A stretch of 64,000 bases of DNA, from assembly GCA_964459495.1 (NCBI GenBank), contig CAYWNK010000005.1, positions 8,701-72,700 on the forward strand, in the 5' to 3' direction. The notes under the pieces are model-generated. The model ran no database searches, had not been told where the DNA came from, and saw only the letters and a program-made list of their open reading frames with translations. This DNA is from CAYWNK01 sp964459495. Its GTDB lineage: Bacteria; Planctomycetota; UBA1135; GCA-002686595. The position numbers and the translations under genes are program-made. This document shows, one piece after another, positions 8,679 through 17,069 of this stretch; position 1 is the first letter of the stretch; every line of letters starts with the position of its first letter.

Positions 8679-8698
8679 CCCCCATGGATAAATGGGGG
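8679..8698 (+). other. Perfect 7-bp hairpin upstream of the lipoprotein operon
   Basis: CCCCCAT (8679-8685) pairs with ATGGGGG (8692-8698) around the loop GGATAA, 41 nt before the ATG at 8740. No T-run follows, so it is not a standard terminator. It could be a protein-binding site or an mRNA 5' structure. The stretch 8546-8739 otherwise contains no gene and should hold the promoter of the lipoprotein operon. Confidence 0.4.
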
Positions 8699-8739
8699 AA
8701 AACTGCCGGTCCACGGAAGCGCTGCGTTTGGACCATCCC

Positions 8740-9417
8740 ATGGGAGATCCGCATTGCAATCGAGACTCGACCCGGCGTCGCCTGGCCCTCCTTCTCAGCC
8801 CTCTATTTGTCATCGCAGCCGGATTCTCCAGTTGCGCCATGGATGATTTTGCCCAGGTCGGCGTGGTGGCGGGCGCGGCAGTCGGATGGGCGGCTGGCCA
8901 GCAGTCGGGCAACGCCCAGAAAGGGGCGGCCATCGGAGCTGCCACCGGTGGAGTCATCGGGATGTTCCTCAACCAGAATGCCGATCAGCGGCGCAAGAGC
9001 TATGCCTCCGACGCCGACTATCTTGAGGCACGCTTGGCCGAAGCAAAGCAAGTCATCGCCGACGAGGAACTGGTCCTGGAGGCCATTGAACGCGACGAGC
9101 AAGCCCTCGCGAAAGAACTGGCACTCCTGGACAAGGGCAAGCAAGGCCTTGCGCAGTCCGGTACTGCTGCCAAAGAACTCCGCAAACGCATGCTCTCGCA
9201 CAGGGATGCCCTCCAGCAACACGCCCAGGCCATTCAAGCGGTCATCGCCAGCTTGCAAGAGGACCTCGAGTCCATCGCGTCCGAACAAGCGACCACCCGC
9301 AAGGGCCTGCGATCTCTAGAACAGCAGATCGAACGACTCGAAGCCCAGTACGCATCCCTCCTGAGGCATGGCCAAAAGGCCAGCACCCAAGTGGCCCAAC
9401 TCGATCGGCTGCAATGA
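8740..9417 (+). CDS. Glycine-zipper coiled-coil lipoprotein
   Basis: 225 aa starting at ATG 8740; a longer frame opens at 8692 but leaves the signal peptide too far inside. The N-terminus is a lipoprotein signal, RRRLALLLSPLFVIAAGFSS followed by Cys32. Next comes a glycine-zipper segment, VGVVAGAAVGWAAG, continuing GAAIGAATGGVIGMFL, a pattern seen in membrane-inserting or outer-membrane-associated proteins. The remaining 140 residues are a charged helical region (ADEELVLEAIERDEQALAKE and similar) predicted to be a long coiled coil. It is the first gene of a four-gene operon lying between CRISPR arrays 1 and 2; its stop overlaps the next start (ATGA, 9414-9417). Envelope anchoring is well supported. 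Its job is unknown. Confidence 0.72.
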   Translation: MGDPHCNRDSTRRRLALLLSPLFVIAAGFSSCAMDDFAQVGVVAGAAVGWAAGQQSGNAQKGAAIGAATGGVIGMFLNQNADQRRKSYASDADYLEARLAEAKQVIADEELVLEAIERDEQALAKELALLDKGKQGLAQSGTAAKELRKRMLSHRDALQQHAQAIQAVIASLQEDLESIASEQATTRKGLRSLEQQIERLEAQYASLLRHGQKASTQVAQLDRLQ

Positions 9418-9956
9418 GCTCACTTACGCGGGGCATCCTGCTGATGCCCCTGGCCCTCCTCGGCGCCTGCACCGGTACCGGCGATCCCGAAACGGCCTCC
9501 CGCTGGGAGCTCTTGTTTGCCCCCGGAGCAATCGAAGCGAACGCGAAGCAGCGTGAAGCCCACCTGCAGCGACTCGAGTTGGAGCTGGCCCGCCTCCGCC
9601 ACCGGCGAACCATCCATCAAACCCAGCGCAGCCGACTTCGGATGGAAGCAGAGAGCGCCGCTGCCGAGCTTGGGACCCTCGAGCGAAGCTATGCGGACAT
9701 CCAGTCGCAGCTCGTGCGCCTGACCAGCGAACACACACAAGGGGCAGAGCGGGTTCAATCCCTGCAATCCGAACGACGCAAACTCGCAAGCAAGCTCAGT
9801 ACCGCCCGCGAAGTCCACACAAGCAAGCAAGCCGACCTCCGCCAAGAGGAGCTGGTCCTCCAGCAAATCGCCTCGGGCTTGAAGGATCTGATCGCCCAAC
9901 GCGCTGAGCGCGACGCAAGCGAGCTCCGCCAGCGCTATGGAACCGCCGACCGATAG
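9414..9956 (+). CDS. Second coiled-coil lipoprotein
   Basis: 180 aa. The N-terminal signal MSSLTRGILLMPLALLGAC ends in a good lipobox (LGA-Cys19). The rest is almost entirely charged heptad-like helix rich in Arg, Glu, Gln and Leu (for example LQRLELELARLRHRRT), so a rod-like coiled coil is likely. ATG 9414 overlaps the stop of the first lipoprotein by 4 bp, and the gene's end overlaps the next start by 20 bp. Two consecutive coiled-coil lipoproteins suggest hetero-oligomer formation in the envelope. No homologue is recognised. Confidence 0.7.
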   Translation: MSSLTRGILLMPLALLGACTGTGDPETASRWELLFAPGAIEANAKQREAHLQRLELELARLRHRRTIHQTQRSRLRMEAESAAAELGTLERSYADIQSQLVRLTSEHTQGAERVQSLQSERRKLASKLSTAREVHTSKQADLRQEELVLQQIASGLKDLIAQRAERDASELRQRYGTADR

Positions 9957-12258
9957 CAAGGACCCTAGCGGGGAGGGGCTGCAACCCGAGGATCGCGCCC
10001 ATGGCTTCGACCTGCTCGACCGGTTGGCGAATGAGCCGGAGACGGCTGGGATCGAACTGCAGGACGACGCCTACGACCGCGACCCCAGAGATCGGGTTCG
10101 CGCCGCAGACCTTCCACCGCAGCGCCAGGCCATGCGACCGGCCGTGGCTGCGAAACTGGCAAGCAAGCTGGCATCCGAAAAGGTCGTTTGCCTTGCTTCC
10201 CACCGACCGGCCCATTTGCACACGGCCGCTGCGCAGATCGCACAAGCCTCTGACCTCGAGGTCCATCGACTGAGCCGTAGCCAGGAGCGCGGTTTCGAGT
10301 CGCTCTTTCGAAGGGTCCACGAAGGTGCGGAACGCAGCCTGACCATCCTAGACATCGCGGAGAAGGGCCAGGTCGACGACCTGGAAACAGGCCTTCGGAC
10401 CTTCTCCGCCTGGCGCGACGAGTCCAGCGCCCACTACCTAGTGCTGATCGATGCCGAAGACCTCGAGGGCAAACAGCGCCTAGGTCGCAAGAGCTTTCCC
10501 GTCCATACCCTGGACGATGCCTCGATCGCGGTATTTGACGCCGCAGGGGATTGGGATGAAGCCGAAGATGTGATCCAAAGCCTGTCCAGCCTGCCCGCCG
10601 ATGGGAGCGGCACTGGCGACCCAGAAGCTCCGCTCCTGCAGGTCGAGAACCTGCTCGAGGGAGGTGGCCTGGAGGGGGTCCGCAACTTCCTTGCAGAGCA
10701 GTCCGACCCGGGGAGCCCAAGCCCGAGCCCCGGCCTGGCCGTGCCCCTGACCGGCCCCGTGGAACAAGCGGTTGCATGCACGCTCGCCTACTACCCCGGG
10801 CTTCCCTACGACGAGTTCGATCGGGTGATCCGCCGCTTGGTCCAGGGCCGGTACCAGCCGCTCCAACAGAAGACGAAGCCGCTCCCAACACCGAGGGCCG
10901 AAACCGAGGAGCAGGAGCCCAGCCCGGCCCCGCAAGTCTCCGCCACCGAACACTGGGACAGCCCTGGAGTCGCCCAGGAGGCAATCCGGTCCCTAGGTGC
11001 TCACGTCGCCACGGATCCGACTGGGGTCCGCGTGGTCGCGTTCCCCATGAGCCGTTCGGCCCGGTCCGTACGCCTCGCCCTGGATGATGCGAGCGCTCTC
11101 CAGACAGCCCGGCTGCTCTTCAGCAAGCAAGTGCTCTTTCACCAGGAGGTTTCGGATTCCCTCGCCTCCCGTTTGCTCGGAGGCTTCGGAACTCTCCAGC
11201 GCTCCTATCCGAGCGCCCTCGACTCCACCTGGATTCGAGAGACCCTTTCTTCGATCCGGTCACGATCGAGGGGAGGCTCTTTCCAAGGGGCTGATCAGCG
11301 CCGCTTCGGAAGGCTGCTGTGCCACATCTTGAGGACAGGCGATCCAGCGGGCTTGGTTGAGCGCCTTCTCACCGGCCTCCTGGGCAATCCGGAGTCGGAT
11401 CCCGGCCATCGGCAGCTCTTGCTGGATCTTGTGCGAGTACTGCGCTGGGAGGAGTCCTTCCCCTACTTCACCTGGCTGCAGCGCATTTTGGACTCGGGAG
11501 GCAAGGAACTGCACACGAGTGTTCACCGCTTGGTTCTGCAAGAAACGACGGACGGACCTGTCCGCCTGTCCGAGCTGCTCGTGGCGATCGACCAGTGGCT
11601 TCCGGCGCCGGACACCCCCCGGGGACGCTACTCTCCTACCGAATCCATCGCTGTTGAACTTCCCTGGGGTTGGTACCTGGCCACCAAGGCTTGGTGGCAA
11701 GGCCTAAGGAGCCAGGGAGAGTCTCCCGTAGAGCCCCTTTACGAAGAGGATCCGTCGGCTCCGATGCCCCTGCTGCAGCGAGTGGAACTCCTGGGGAGAA
11801 TCCTCTTTCACCCCGGTTCCCTAGCCAAGTTGAGCGAACTCCTGTGGCCGGTCACCGACAGGCACACGCTTGCTCGAATCCTGCCGACGGCCTGGGAGCG
11901 CAGGATCGACCGCAGGGAGGCCCTGGCCCTTTTCGCAGCCGCCCAGATGATGGAAGGCTGGTGCGAACGAGCCCCCGATGATGGCCGCCAGACCACCTTC
12001 GTGGAAGGAGTCCTCGTCCATGCCTCCGAAACACAACGCATGGTCCTCGCACGGGCGTTTCGACTGCGTTTCGAGGACTACGGCCGTCAACTTGCCGTCC
12101 TACTCAAGAGACCGAACCCACAGATCCCCCGATCCCCGCGGGACGTCAAGGAGCCAGCCCTGCTGGGCCCGAGTACCTCCCGCGAGTGGGCACGCCGGCG
12201 ACGCAGTATCGCCAAGGCACTTCGCAACCGCTGCAGCCGCGACCCAGCGAGCACCTGA
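9937..12258 (+). CDS. 773-aa protein of unknown function
   Basis: Third gene of the operon, starting at ATG 9937 inside the end of the second lipoprotein gene. There is no signal peptide or transmembrane segment. Residues 65-230 alternate predicted strands and helices (KVVCLASHRPAHLHTAAAQI, LTILDIAE, HYLVLIDAED) as a P-loop or Rossmann-type domain would, but neither an intact Walker A (GxxxxGK[ST]) nor a clear Walker B is visible, so a degenerate NTPase-like fold is only a guess. A Pro/Glu linker (about 310-345) leads to a large helical C-terminal part rich in Arg, Leu and Trp. It ends TGATG-coupled to the next gene. It is probably cytoplasmic and works with the SPFH-like partner. Confidence 0.6.
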   Translation: MEPPTDSKDPSGEGLQPEDRAHGFDLLDRLANEPETAGIELQDDAYDRDPRDRVRAADLPPQRQAMRPAVAAKLASKLASEKVVCLASHRPAHLHTAAAQIAQASDLEVHRLSRSQERGFESLFRRVHEGAERSLTILDIAEKGQVDDLETGLRTFSAWRDESSAHYLVLIDAEDLEGKQRLGRKSFPVHTLDDASIAVFDAAGDWDEAEDVIQSLSSLPADGSGTGDPEAPLLQVENLLEGGGLEGVRNFLAEQSDPGSPSPSPGLAVPLTGPVEQAVACTLAYYPGLPYDEFDRVIRRLVQGRYQPLQQKTKPLPTPRAETEEQEPSPAPQVSATEHWDSPGVAQEAIRSLGAHVATDPTGVRVVAFPMSRSARSVRLALDDASALQTARLLFSKQVLFHQEVSDSLASRLLGGFGTLQRSYPSALDSTWIRETLSSIRSRSRGGSFQGADQRRFGRLLCHILRTGDPAGLVERLLTGLLGNPESDPGHRQLLLDLVRVLRWEESFPYFTWLQRILDSGGKELHTSVHRLVLQETTDGPVRLSELLVAIDQWLPAPDTPRGRYSPTESIAVELPWGWYLATKAWWQGLRSQGESPVEPLYEEDPSAPMPLLQRVELLGRILFHPGSLAKLSELLWPVTDRHTLARILPTAWERRIDRREALALFAAAQMMEGWCERAPDDGRQTTFVEGVLVHASETQRMVLARAFRLRFEDYGRQLAVLLKRPNPQIPRSPRDVKEPALLGPSTSREWARRRRSIAKALRNRCSRDPAST

Positions 12259-14660
12259 TGAACACCAACGAATCCGACCTCCATCCGACTGCGGACACCC
12301 ATGAGATCGAACGCCTCGTCCAGCTCCTCGCTCCGGGAGTTCGACCGAAGACAGAGTCGAAGACCATTCGCCTTTGGACCAAGGACTGCGACTCGGGTGA
12401 ATTCTTCGCCAAGCGACCGTTCCTTGCGGCCCTTCGCCCGAGTCACTACTCCACATGGCTGGTCCGATCGGTGGCAGACCTAGCGCTCCGCCCACAGCGC
12501 ATTTCGATCGTACACCAGGACGGATCGGAGTCGGCCGTGGACGTCCAGGTCACCCTGAACACCGTGGACCCCCAATCGGACCCTCTGCTACTCCAGTGCC
12601 TGGCAGGTTCGGATGACCCCCAGGGCTCCTGGCTGGAAGAGGTCGAGACGGCAACTCGGTTCGCAATCGGCACGACTGCAGAGGATGGACTTCAACTCGA
12701 GGACTTCCAAGCCCGCAAGAACCGGGACCAAGCCCTCGCCACCGCGGTCCAAACTCAACTCGCTGAGCGCATGGGTTTGGCCACCAGCGTCATCGTGGAA
12801 TGGCTCGGCATCGATGGGCTGTTTCCCTTCCCCCCAGTGACCCTGGATGGACTCCTCGAGGACGTGGACCAGCCCTTGCAACTCCAAGTGGAGTATGCCG
12901 TGCGCCCCCTGACCAATCGGCGACCTTACCGCGCTCACCCCGTGGCGCCCGAGGAGATTCATGATCGCTGCCAGAGCCGGATCCTGGAGGATCTACGGTC
13001 CATACCTTTGCAAACCTACCTCTATGAACCCGAGAACATGCGCAAGAGCCTCGAGGGCTCAATCGAGGAGTCTCTTGCTCTCTTTGGACTCCAAGTCGCC
13101 TACTTGCGCATCCTGAAAAAGGAATCCCTTGCACTCGATGTCCCTGATCAAGTCCGCCATACGGTGGAGTGTCGGGTCCAGCCACAGAGCACGCTCGTCA
13201 AGATCCACCATGAGATGTTGGTGTCCCTGCGCAACGCGGCAGAGCTCAAGCGCGCCGACCTAGGCGACACCCAAGAGTGGATCCAGCGCCTGCTGGAAGA
13301 AGTCACCCAGGAAGAACTCTTCGGCCACAACATCATCGACCTCATCCTGGACTTCGAGCCCCACAAGACCCGCATCGAACGCAATGTGCGCAGGGTCTTG
13401 AAGTCCGTAGGCTTCAACATCCGCCAGTTCGTTTCCGATCCCGACGTCACAATCCGCAAGCTGGTCCACGGTTTCCGGATCCAGCCCTTCAGCGAGAGTT
13501 TTCACACCAGGGACAGCAGAGTCGAGTTCGAGCTACGGGTCCAGATATCTGGCCGCATCACCAAGCTTGAACACCTCAGGGATGTGATGTCGCGCACAAA
13601 TGATCCAGAGCGTCACTTCGACGATGTCCTGGATCACTTTCGCAGCATCGCACGGGAGAGCATCGCGGATGAACTCCAGCTCATGTGGCCCGACGAGCTG
13701 TACCTCTACTTCGAGCACGGACGTCCTTCCGAGAAGTCCGGAGAGTCCAATCTGGAAGACTCCCCGCGGGCACGCATTGAACGTGCCATCGCCAAGCGCT
13801 TCGACAAGGAGTTCAAGGCGGAGGAGTTCTCCGCCACAGTCACGCCGCAAGATGCCCAGTTCGGTCGCCGGTTCCGCGACTTGGTCAACGGCAAGCACCG
13901 CAAGCTGGAACTTTGGATTGAGCCCTTCGAAGAACTCACGGAGCGAATCCCCTTCACGATCGAATACCGCATCAAGGGGCTGACTCAAAACGGCTGGTAC
14001 CTCTTCCAGAACACGGTACAAGCCACCCTGGGGCAACAAGACAGCCAGATGCCCTCCGGCGCCGCATCAGGGGCTGCGGCCCTGGAGGACCACGAGGCGC
14101 AGATCCGTGAGAGCTTGCGCACCATCGCGATCCGCAATTTAAAGACCCTCCCGCTGAAGGTCCTTCGGTACGAGAACATCGATCTCAATCGAATGCTCCA
14201 GACCAAGGTCTTCACGGAGGCGATCCAGCAGATCCGTGAGTTCTTCGGACTGGAGGTCGTCCTCATCAGCGTTGACCGCTCCCTCAGCCGCATCGAAGTC
14301 ACCCAGCGCTTGGTGTCCACCCAGCAACTCCGGCAAGTCGTGCGCAACGACGCCGCCAGCATCCAAGACCTCACCTCACGCCTGCAAAAGCTCCGTGCCG
14401 ATCGCGCCGCCATGGATGTCACCGACAAGGACTCACTCGAGACCATTGACGCCATCGACAGCCAGATCTCGGAGCTCGAACAGCGCCTCAAATCCCACAG
14501 CGCCACCGACCTCCAAAGGGGTCTGCTGCGCGCTCGTGGATCTGCCCGCAAGACCTCGACCTTGGCATCCCTGGATCCCCCTTCCCCTCAGGATCCCCCG
14601 CCTTCCCAACAAAGGTCGCAAGCCGCAATGCCCCCTATCAAGCCCAAGGAGGAAGGATGA
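12258..14660 (+). CDS. Protein with about five tandem SPFH/band-7-like modules
   Basis: 801 aa from ATG 12258 (TGATG overlap with the previous stop); a longer frame from 12186 lies wholly inside the upstream gene. The protein is internally repetitive. Modules of roughly 105-145 residues each end in a strand with a Gly-hydrophobic pattern: GLATSVIVEWLG (about 173), FGLQVAYLRILK (about 276), GFNIRQFVSD (about 385), FKAEEFSATV (about 519) and FGLEVVLISVD (about 662). Each is preceded by an amphipathic helix and a beta-rich stretch, the layout of SPFH/band-7 and vault-shoulder domains. A coiled coil (about 685-760) and a Pro-rich tail follow. No transmembrane segment is seen. With the two lipoproteins it suggests an assembling scaffold at the membrane. 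The SPFH link is by pattern only. Confidence 0.55.
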   Translation: MNTNESDLHPTADTHEIERLVQLLAPGVRPKTESKTIRLWTKDCDSGEFFAKRPFLAALRPSHYSTWLVRSVADLALRPQRISIVHQDGSESAVDVQVTLNTVDPQSDPLLLQCLAGSDDPQGSWLEEVETATRFAIGTTAEDGLQLEDFQARKNRDQALATAVQTQLAERMGLATSVIVEWLGIDGLFPFPPVTLDGLLEDVDQPLQLQVEYAVRPLTNRRPYRAHPVAPEEIHDRCQSRILEDLRSIPLQTYLYEPENMRKSLEGSIEESLALFGLQVAYLRILKKESLALDVPDQVRHTVECRVQPQSTLVKIHHEMLVSLRNAAELKRADLGDTQEWIQRLLEEVTQEELFGHNIIDLILDFEPHKTRIERNVRRVLKSVGFNIRQFVSDPDVTIRKLVHGFRIQPFSESFHTRDSRVEFELRVQISGRITKLEHLRDVMSRTNDPERHFDDVLDHFRSIARESIADELQLMWPDELYLYFEHGRPSEKSGESNLEDSPRARIERAIAKRFDKEFKAEEFSATVTPQDAQFGRRFRDLVNGKHRKLELWIEPFEELTERIPFTIEYRIKGLTQNGWYLFQNTVQATLGQQDSQMPSGAASGAAALEDHEAQIRESLRTIAIRNLKTLPLKVLRYENIDLNRMLQTKVFTEAIQQIREFFGLEVVLISVDRSLSRIEVTQRLVSTQQLRQVVRNDAASIQDLTSRLQKLRADRAAMDVTDKDSLETIDAIDSQISELEQRLKSHSATDLQRGLLRARGSARKTSTLASLDPPSPQDPPPSQQRSQAAMPPIKPKEEG

Positions 14661-14825
14661 CTCATTCCGAAGTGGGCACACGCCTAACCCCCTCTCCTCG
14701 AATGGCTTACGCCCAATCAACCACAAGCCGGTGCACCCCCCTCGGCCTCCAACATCCCGAGTTCGGACGAACTGGGCAAACACGGTCGACAAGCCGTTCT
14801 CTCCCAGGTACTTACAACAGCGAGG
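14661..14825 (+). promoter_or_regulatory. Leader of CRISPR array 2
   Basis: Begins directly at the stop of the SPFH-like gene. It carries CATTCCGAAGTGGGCACA (GAAGTGGGCA at 14669) and TCGGACGAACTGGGCAAACA (GAACTGGGCA at 14769), exactly 100 bp apart, the second 57 bp before the first repeat. The two motifs and both distances recur in the other leaders, while the sequence between them is poorly conserved, which marks them as functional sites. Confidence 0.7.
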
Positions 14826-15160
14826 GTCGCACCTCCCCTGCCGAACTAGAGGCAGTTGAAACTACTATGCTAACCCTGGTTCTCCTTCTATCCTCTTGAA
14901 GTCGCACCTCCCCTGCCGAACTAGAGGCAGTTGAAACCTGAAAGTCTGCGGTGTTGATCCCCAGGCGATCGTGTCGCACCTCCCCTGCCGAACTAGAGGC
15001 AGTTGAAACCCCTCAGTACGGAATTGTGTTGTCCGCCCGTGTGGCCAAAGTCGCACCTCCCCTGCCGAACTAGAGGCAGTTGAAACTCCGATGAGCTGCA
15101 CTGAGGACAAATGCTCTCTGCAGGTCGCACCTCCCCTGCCGAACTAGAGGCAGTTGCCAC
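14826..15160 (+). CRISPR. CRISPR array 2 (5 repeats, 4 spacers)
   Basis: Repeats of 37 bp lie at 14826, 14901, 14973, 15050 and 15124; spacers are 38, 35, 40 and 37 bp. Repeats start GTCGCACCTCCCC and share the array-1 core and the GTTGAAAC end. The last copy ends GTTGCCAC, the leader-distal degenerate form. It lies between the lipoprotein/SPFH operon and cas2-RT-cas1, all on the plus strand. Confidence 0.97.
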
Positions 15161-15396
15161 GGGGACCCAGCGACATCCTGGCGTCTTACCTAGGCCCATG
15201 TCACATGTCCTAGCCCACTACAGCGTGTGGCAATGGAAACCAAAGCCACGCCCTATTGATCTGCAGACGCGAGCTACGAAACGGGTATTTCCACCGTCTC
15301 GTGCAAGCATCCGACTCCTCGCACAGTTCCTTGATTGTCCGCTCATTTGGAGCGGTGTTCCCACAGGGAGTTCCCTGACGATTAAGGAGTGAAGAG
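15161..15396 (+). promoter_or_regulatory. Upstream region and strong RBS of the adaptation operon
   Basis: 236 bp without a gene. AAGGAG (15384-15389) lies 7 nt before the cas2 ATG at 15397 and is one of the clearest Shine-Dalgarno sites in the window. The promoter of cas2-RT-cas1 should be here. TTGATTGTCC about 60 bp upstream is the only AT-richer stretch, and no firm -10 can be named. Confidence 0.55.
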
Positions 15397-15723
15397 ATGC
15401 GACATCTGGTGGCCTACGACATCAGCAACGGGAGTGTTCGGGCGCGGGTTGCCCGGCGATTGGACAAGGAAGGCCTGCGCTATCAACGTTCGGTCTTCCT
15501 TGTCAACCAGAGCGTCGAGAGGGTTCGAAGCCTGCTCGGTGAGCTGGAGGAGTGGCTGGATCCGCGCACGGACAGCATTTTGGCGTGGCAAGTCGCCAAA
15601 GGGGTCGCAGGCGAAGCGCTTGAAGTCGGACACCCCATGGTCCTCGAGCCCGCCGCAGTCGTCATCAGCCCCGAGACGCAAGTGTTGATCGCGGCAAGAC
15701 AGGACAGCGAGGCCAAGTCATGA
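15397..15723 (+). CDS. cas2: Cas2
   Basis: 108 aa, normal for Cas2. It starts MRHLVAYDISNGSVRARVAR, the ferredoxin-like beta1 strand with the conserved Asp8 and the following helix, then YQRSVFLVN as beta2. Cas2 bridges two Cas1 dimers in the spacer-integration complex. It has a strong RBS and overlaps the RT gene by 4 bp (ATGA, 15720-15723). The order cas2-RT-cas1, with RT in the middle and unfused, is less common than RT-Cas1 fusions. Confidence 0.93.
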   Translation: MRHLVAYDISNGSVRARVARRLDKEGLRYQRSVFLVNQSVERVRSLLGELEEWLDPRTDSILAWQVAKGVAGEALEVGHPMVLEPAAVVISPETQVLIAARQDSEAKS

Positions 15724-17069
15724 TGGCCTCGAAACGTCCAGGCGGACATCCTCGCACGCCGTACCAGCCGAGCCGAGATCTAGACCTGATGAGGATCCAA
15801 CACGGAATCTGGGTCCGAACCCGAGACTCCAGGGTCGCCGTCGAAGGCCTCTTCCAAGACCTCACACGGGATGACCTTCTCGCAGCCGCATGGCAGCGGG
15901 TGCGCTCGAGCCCTGGAGCGGAATCGGCAGGCGTCGACGGCATGCGGTGCTCGGATTGGCCCGCAGCCCGGCGGCTCTCTGCGCTCAGAAACGAGCTCCA
16001 GAGCGGCACATACGCTCCACTGCCGGCTCGACCCATTGACCTGCCCCGGCCGCGGGGCAAGGGGCCACGCCGCATCGGCGTTCTGGTCGTAGAAGACCGG
16101 ATCGTCCACACCGCTATGCGCTTCGTTTTGGAACCAGTCCTTGATCCTCGTTTTCATCCATCGAGCTTTGGGTATCGACCCGGACGATCGTCCACAGTTG
16201 CTCTCCAGGAACTACGCAGACAGCTTGGAGCACTCCCCCACGACGCCTGGGTCTGGGGCCATGACGTGCAGGACTGCTTCCCGTCCATCCGGCACCGCAC
16301 CCTGCTTCGGCAGCTGCGCCGATTCGTGCGCGATCCCCAAGTGGAAACTTTGCTGAGGACGATTCTGCGCCTGCCAGGCGGAGAGGGCCGGCGTTTTCGA
16401 GCTCGAGGCATCCTCCAAGGGAGTCCTCTATCGCCGATGCTCTGCAACCTCGCCCTGCACAGTCTGGATGCCAAGTTGGGTTCATTCGGGCGCAAACACC
16501 CCGGCGGGACGTTCTTGCGCTATGCAGATGACCTGATTTTCGTTGGAAATGACCGCAAGTCCGTGCGCCGTCTCGCGGCAGGAGCGCGGGGCGCTTGCCG
16601 GCGCCTAGGTCTACGCTTGGTCCCCTCGAGCCCAGGAGCAATGCAGGCACGGGACGGCATTCGCTGGCTCGGCGTCGACCTTGCATTCCAGCCGGGGTCC
16701 TGGTCTCCCGCCGAAAGCTATCGCTGCCGCATCCCCCCCGACAAGGCCGATCGATGGCGAGCGGAAGTGCAGCAGATCTGCAGTCGCATCCGACACGCCC
16801 GCAAGCGATCCGTGCCCCATCACCATCGCGGCCCCATCGATGCAAGCCCACTCAGGAACCAGCTTCTGGCCTGGTTCCAAGCCTACGCCCACACCGACAA
16901 CGCTGGATCCGTCTTTCGGGATCTGGAAGACGCTGCGGAGTCGGTGCTGGGATCCACCCGGGGTGCCGACTGGAGGCTTGGCCTGAACGGGAGCGAAACC
17001 AACGCTCGAAACCCGCTCAGATGGACGCCTCGCCGGCCCCGTTGGGCCCGTATGGGGGCCCGTTCATGA
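15720..17069 (+). CDS. CRISPR-associated reverse transcriptase, stand-alone
   Basis: 449 aa. Group II intron-like RT motifs are all present: RPARPIDLPRPRGKGPRRIG and VHTAMRFVLEPVLDP with FGYRPGRSS (fingers), D182 in HDVQDCF (motif A), Q233-GSPLSP (motif B), and the catalytic Y268-A-D-D (motif C), followed by RWLGVDL (motif D/E region). No maturase, HNH or Cas1/Cas6 domain is fused. Lying between cas2 and cas1 with ATGA overlaps on both sides, it is expected to copy captured RNA into DNA during spacer acquisition, as shown for RT-Cas1 type III systems. An active enzyme is likely since both YADD aspartates remain. The C-terminal 100 residues are Arg-rich and could be a thumb domain. Confidence 0.92.
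   Translation: MMASKRPGGHPRTPYQPSRDLDLMRIQHGIWVRTRDSRVAVEGLFQDLTRDDLLAAAWQRVRSSPGAESAGVDGMRCSDWPAARRLSALRNELQSGTYAPLPARPIDLPRPRGKGPRRIGVLVVEDRIVHTAMRFVLEPVLDPRFHPSSFGYRPGRSSTVALQELRRQLGALPHDAWVWGHDVQDCFPSIRHRTLLRQLRRFVRDPQVETLLRTILRLPGGEGRRFRARGILQGSPLSPMLCNLALHSLDAKLGSFGRKHPGGTFLRYADDLIFVGNDRKSVRRLAAGARGACRRLGLRLVPSSPGAMQARDGIRWLGVDLAFQPGSWSPAESYRCRIPPDKADRWRAEVQQICSRIRHARKRSVPHHHRGPIDASPLRNQLLAWFQAYAHTDNAGSVFRDLEDAAESVLGSTRGADWRLGLNGSETNARNPLRWTPRRPRWARMGARS

Noticed and set aside
9965..10984. 339-aa minus-strand frame opposite the 773-aa protein
   Set aside because: Low-complexity Arg/Gly/Pro sequence; the plus strand is part of a coupled operon.
16595..17065. Extended N-terminus giving an RT-Cas1 overlap or fusion
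   Set aside because: The extra region lies inside the RT gene in another frame; Cas1 starts cleanly at 17066 with an ATGA overlap.
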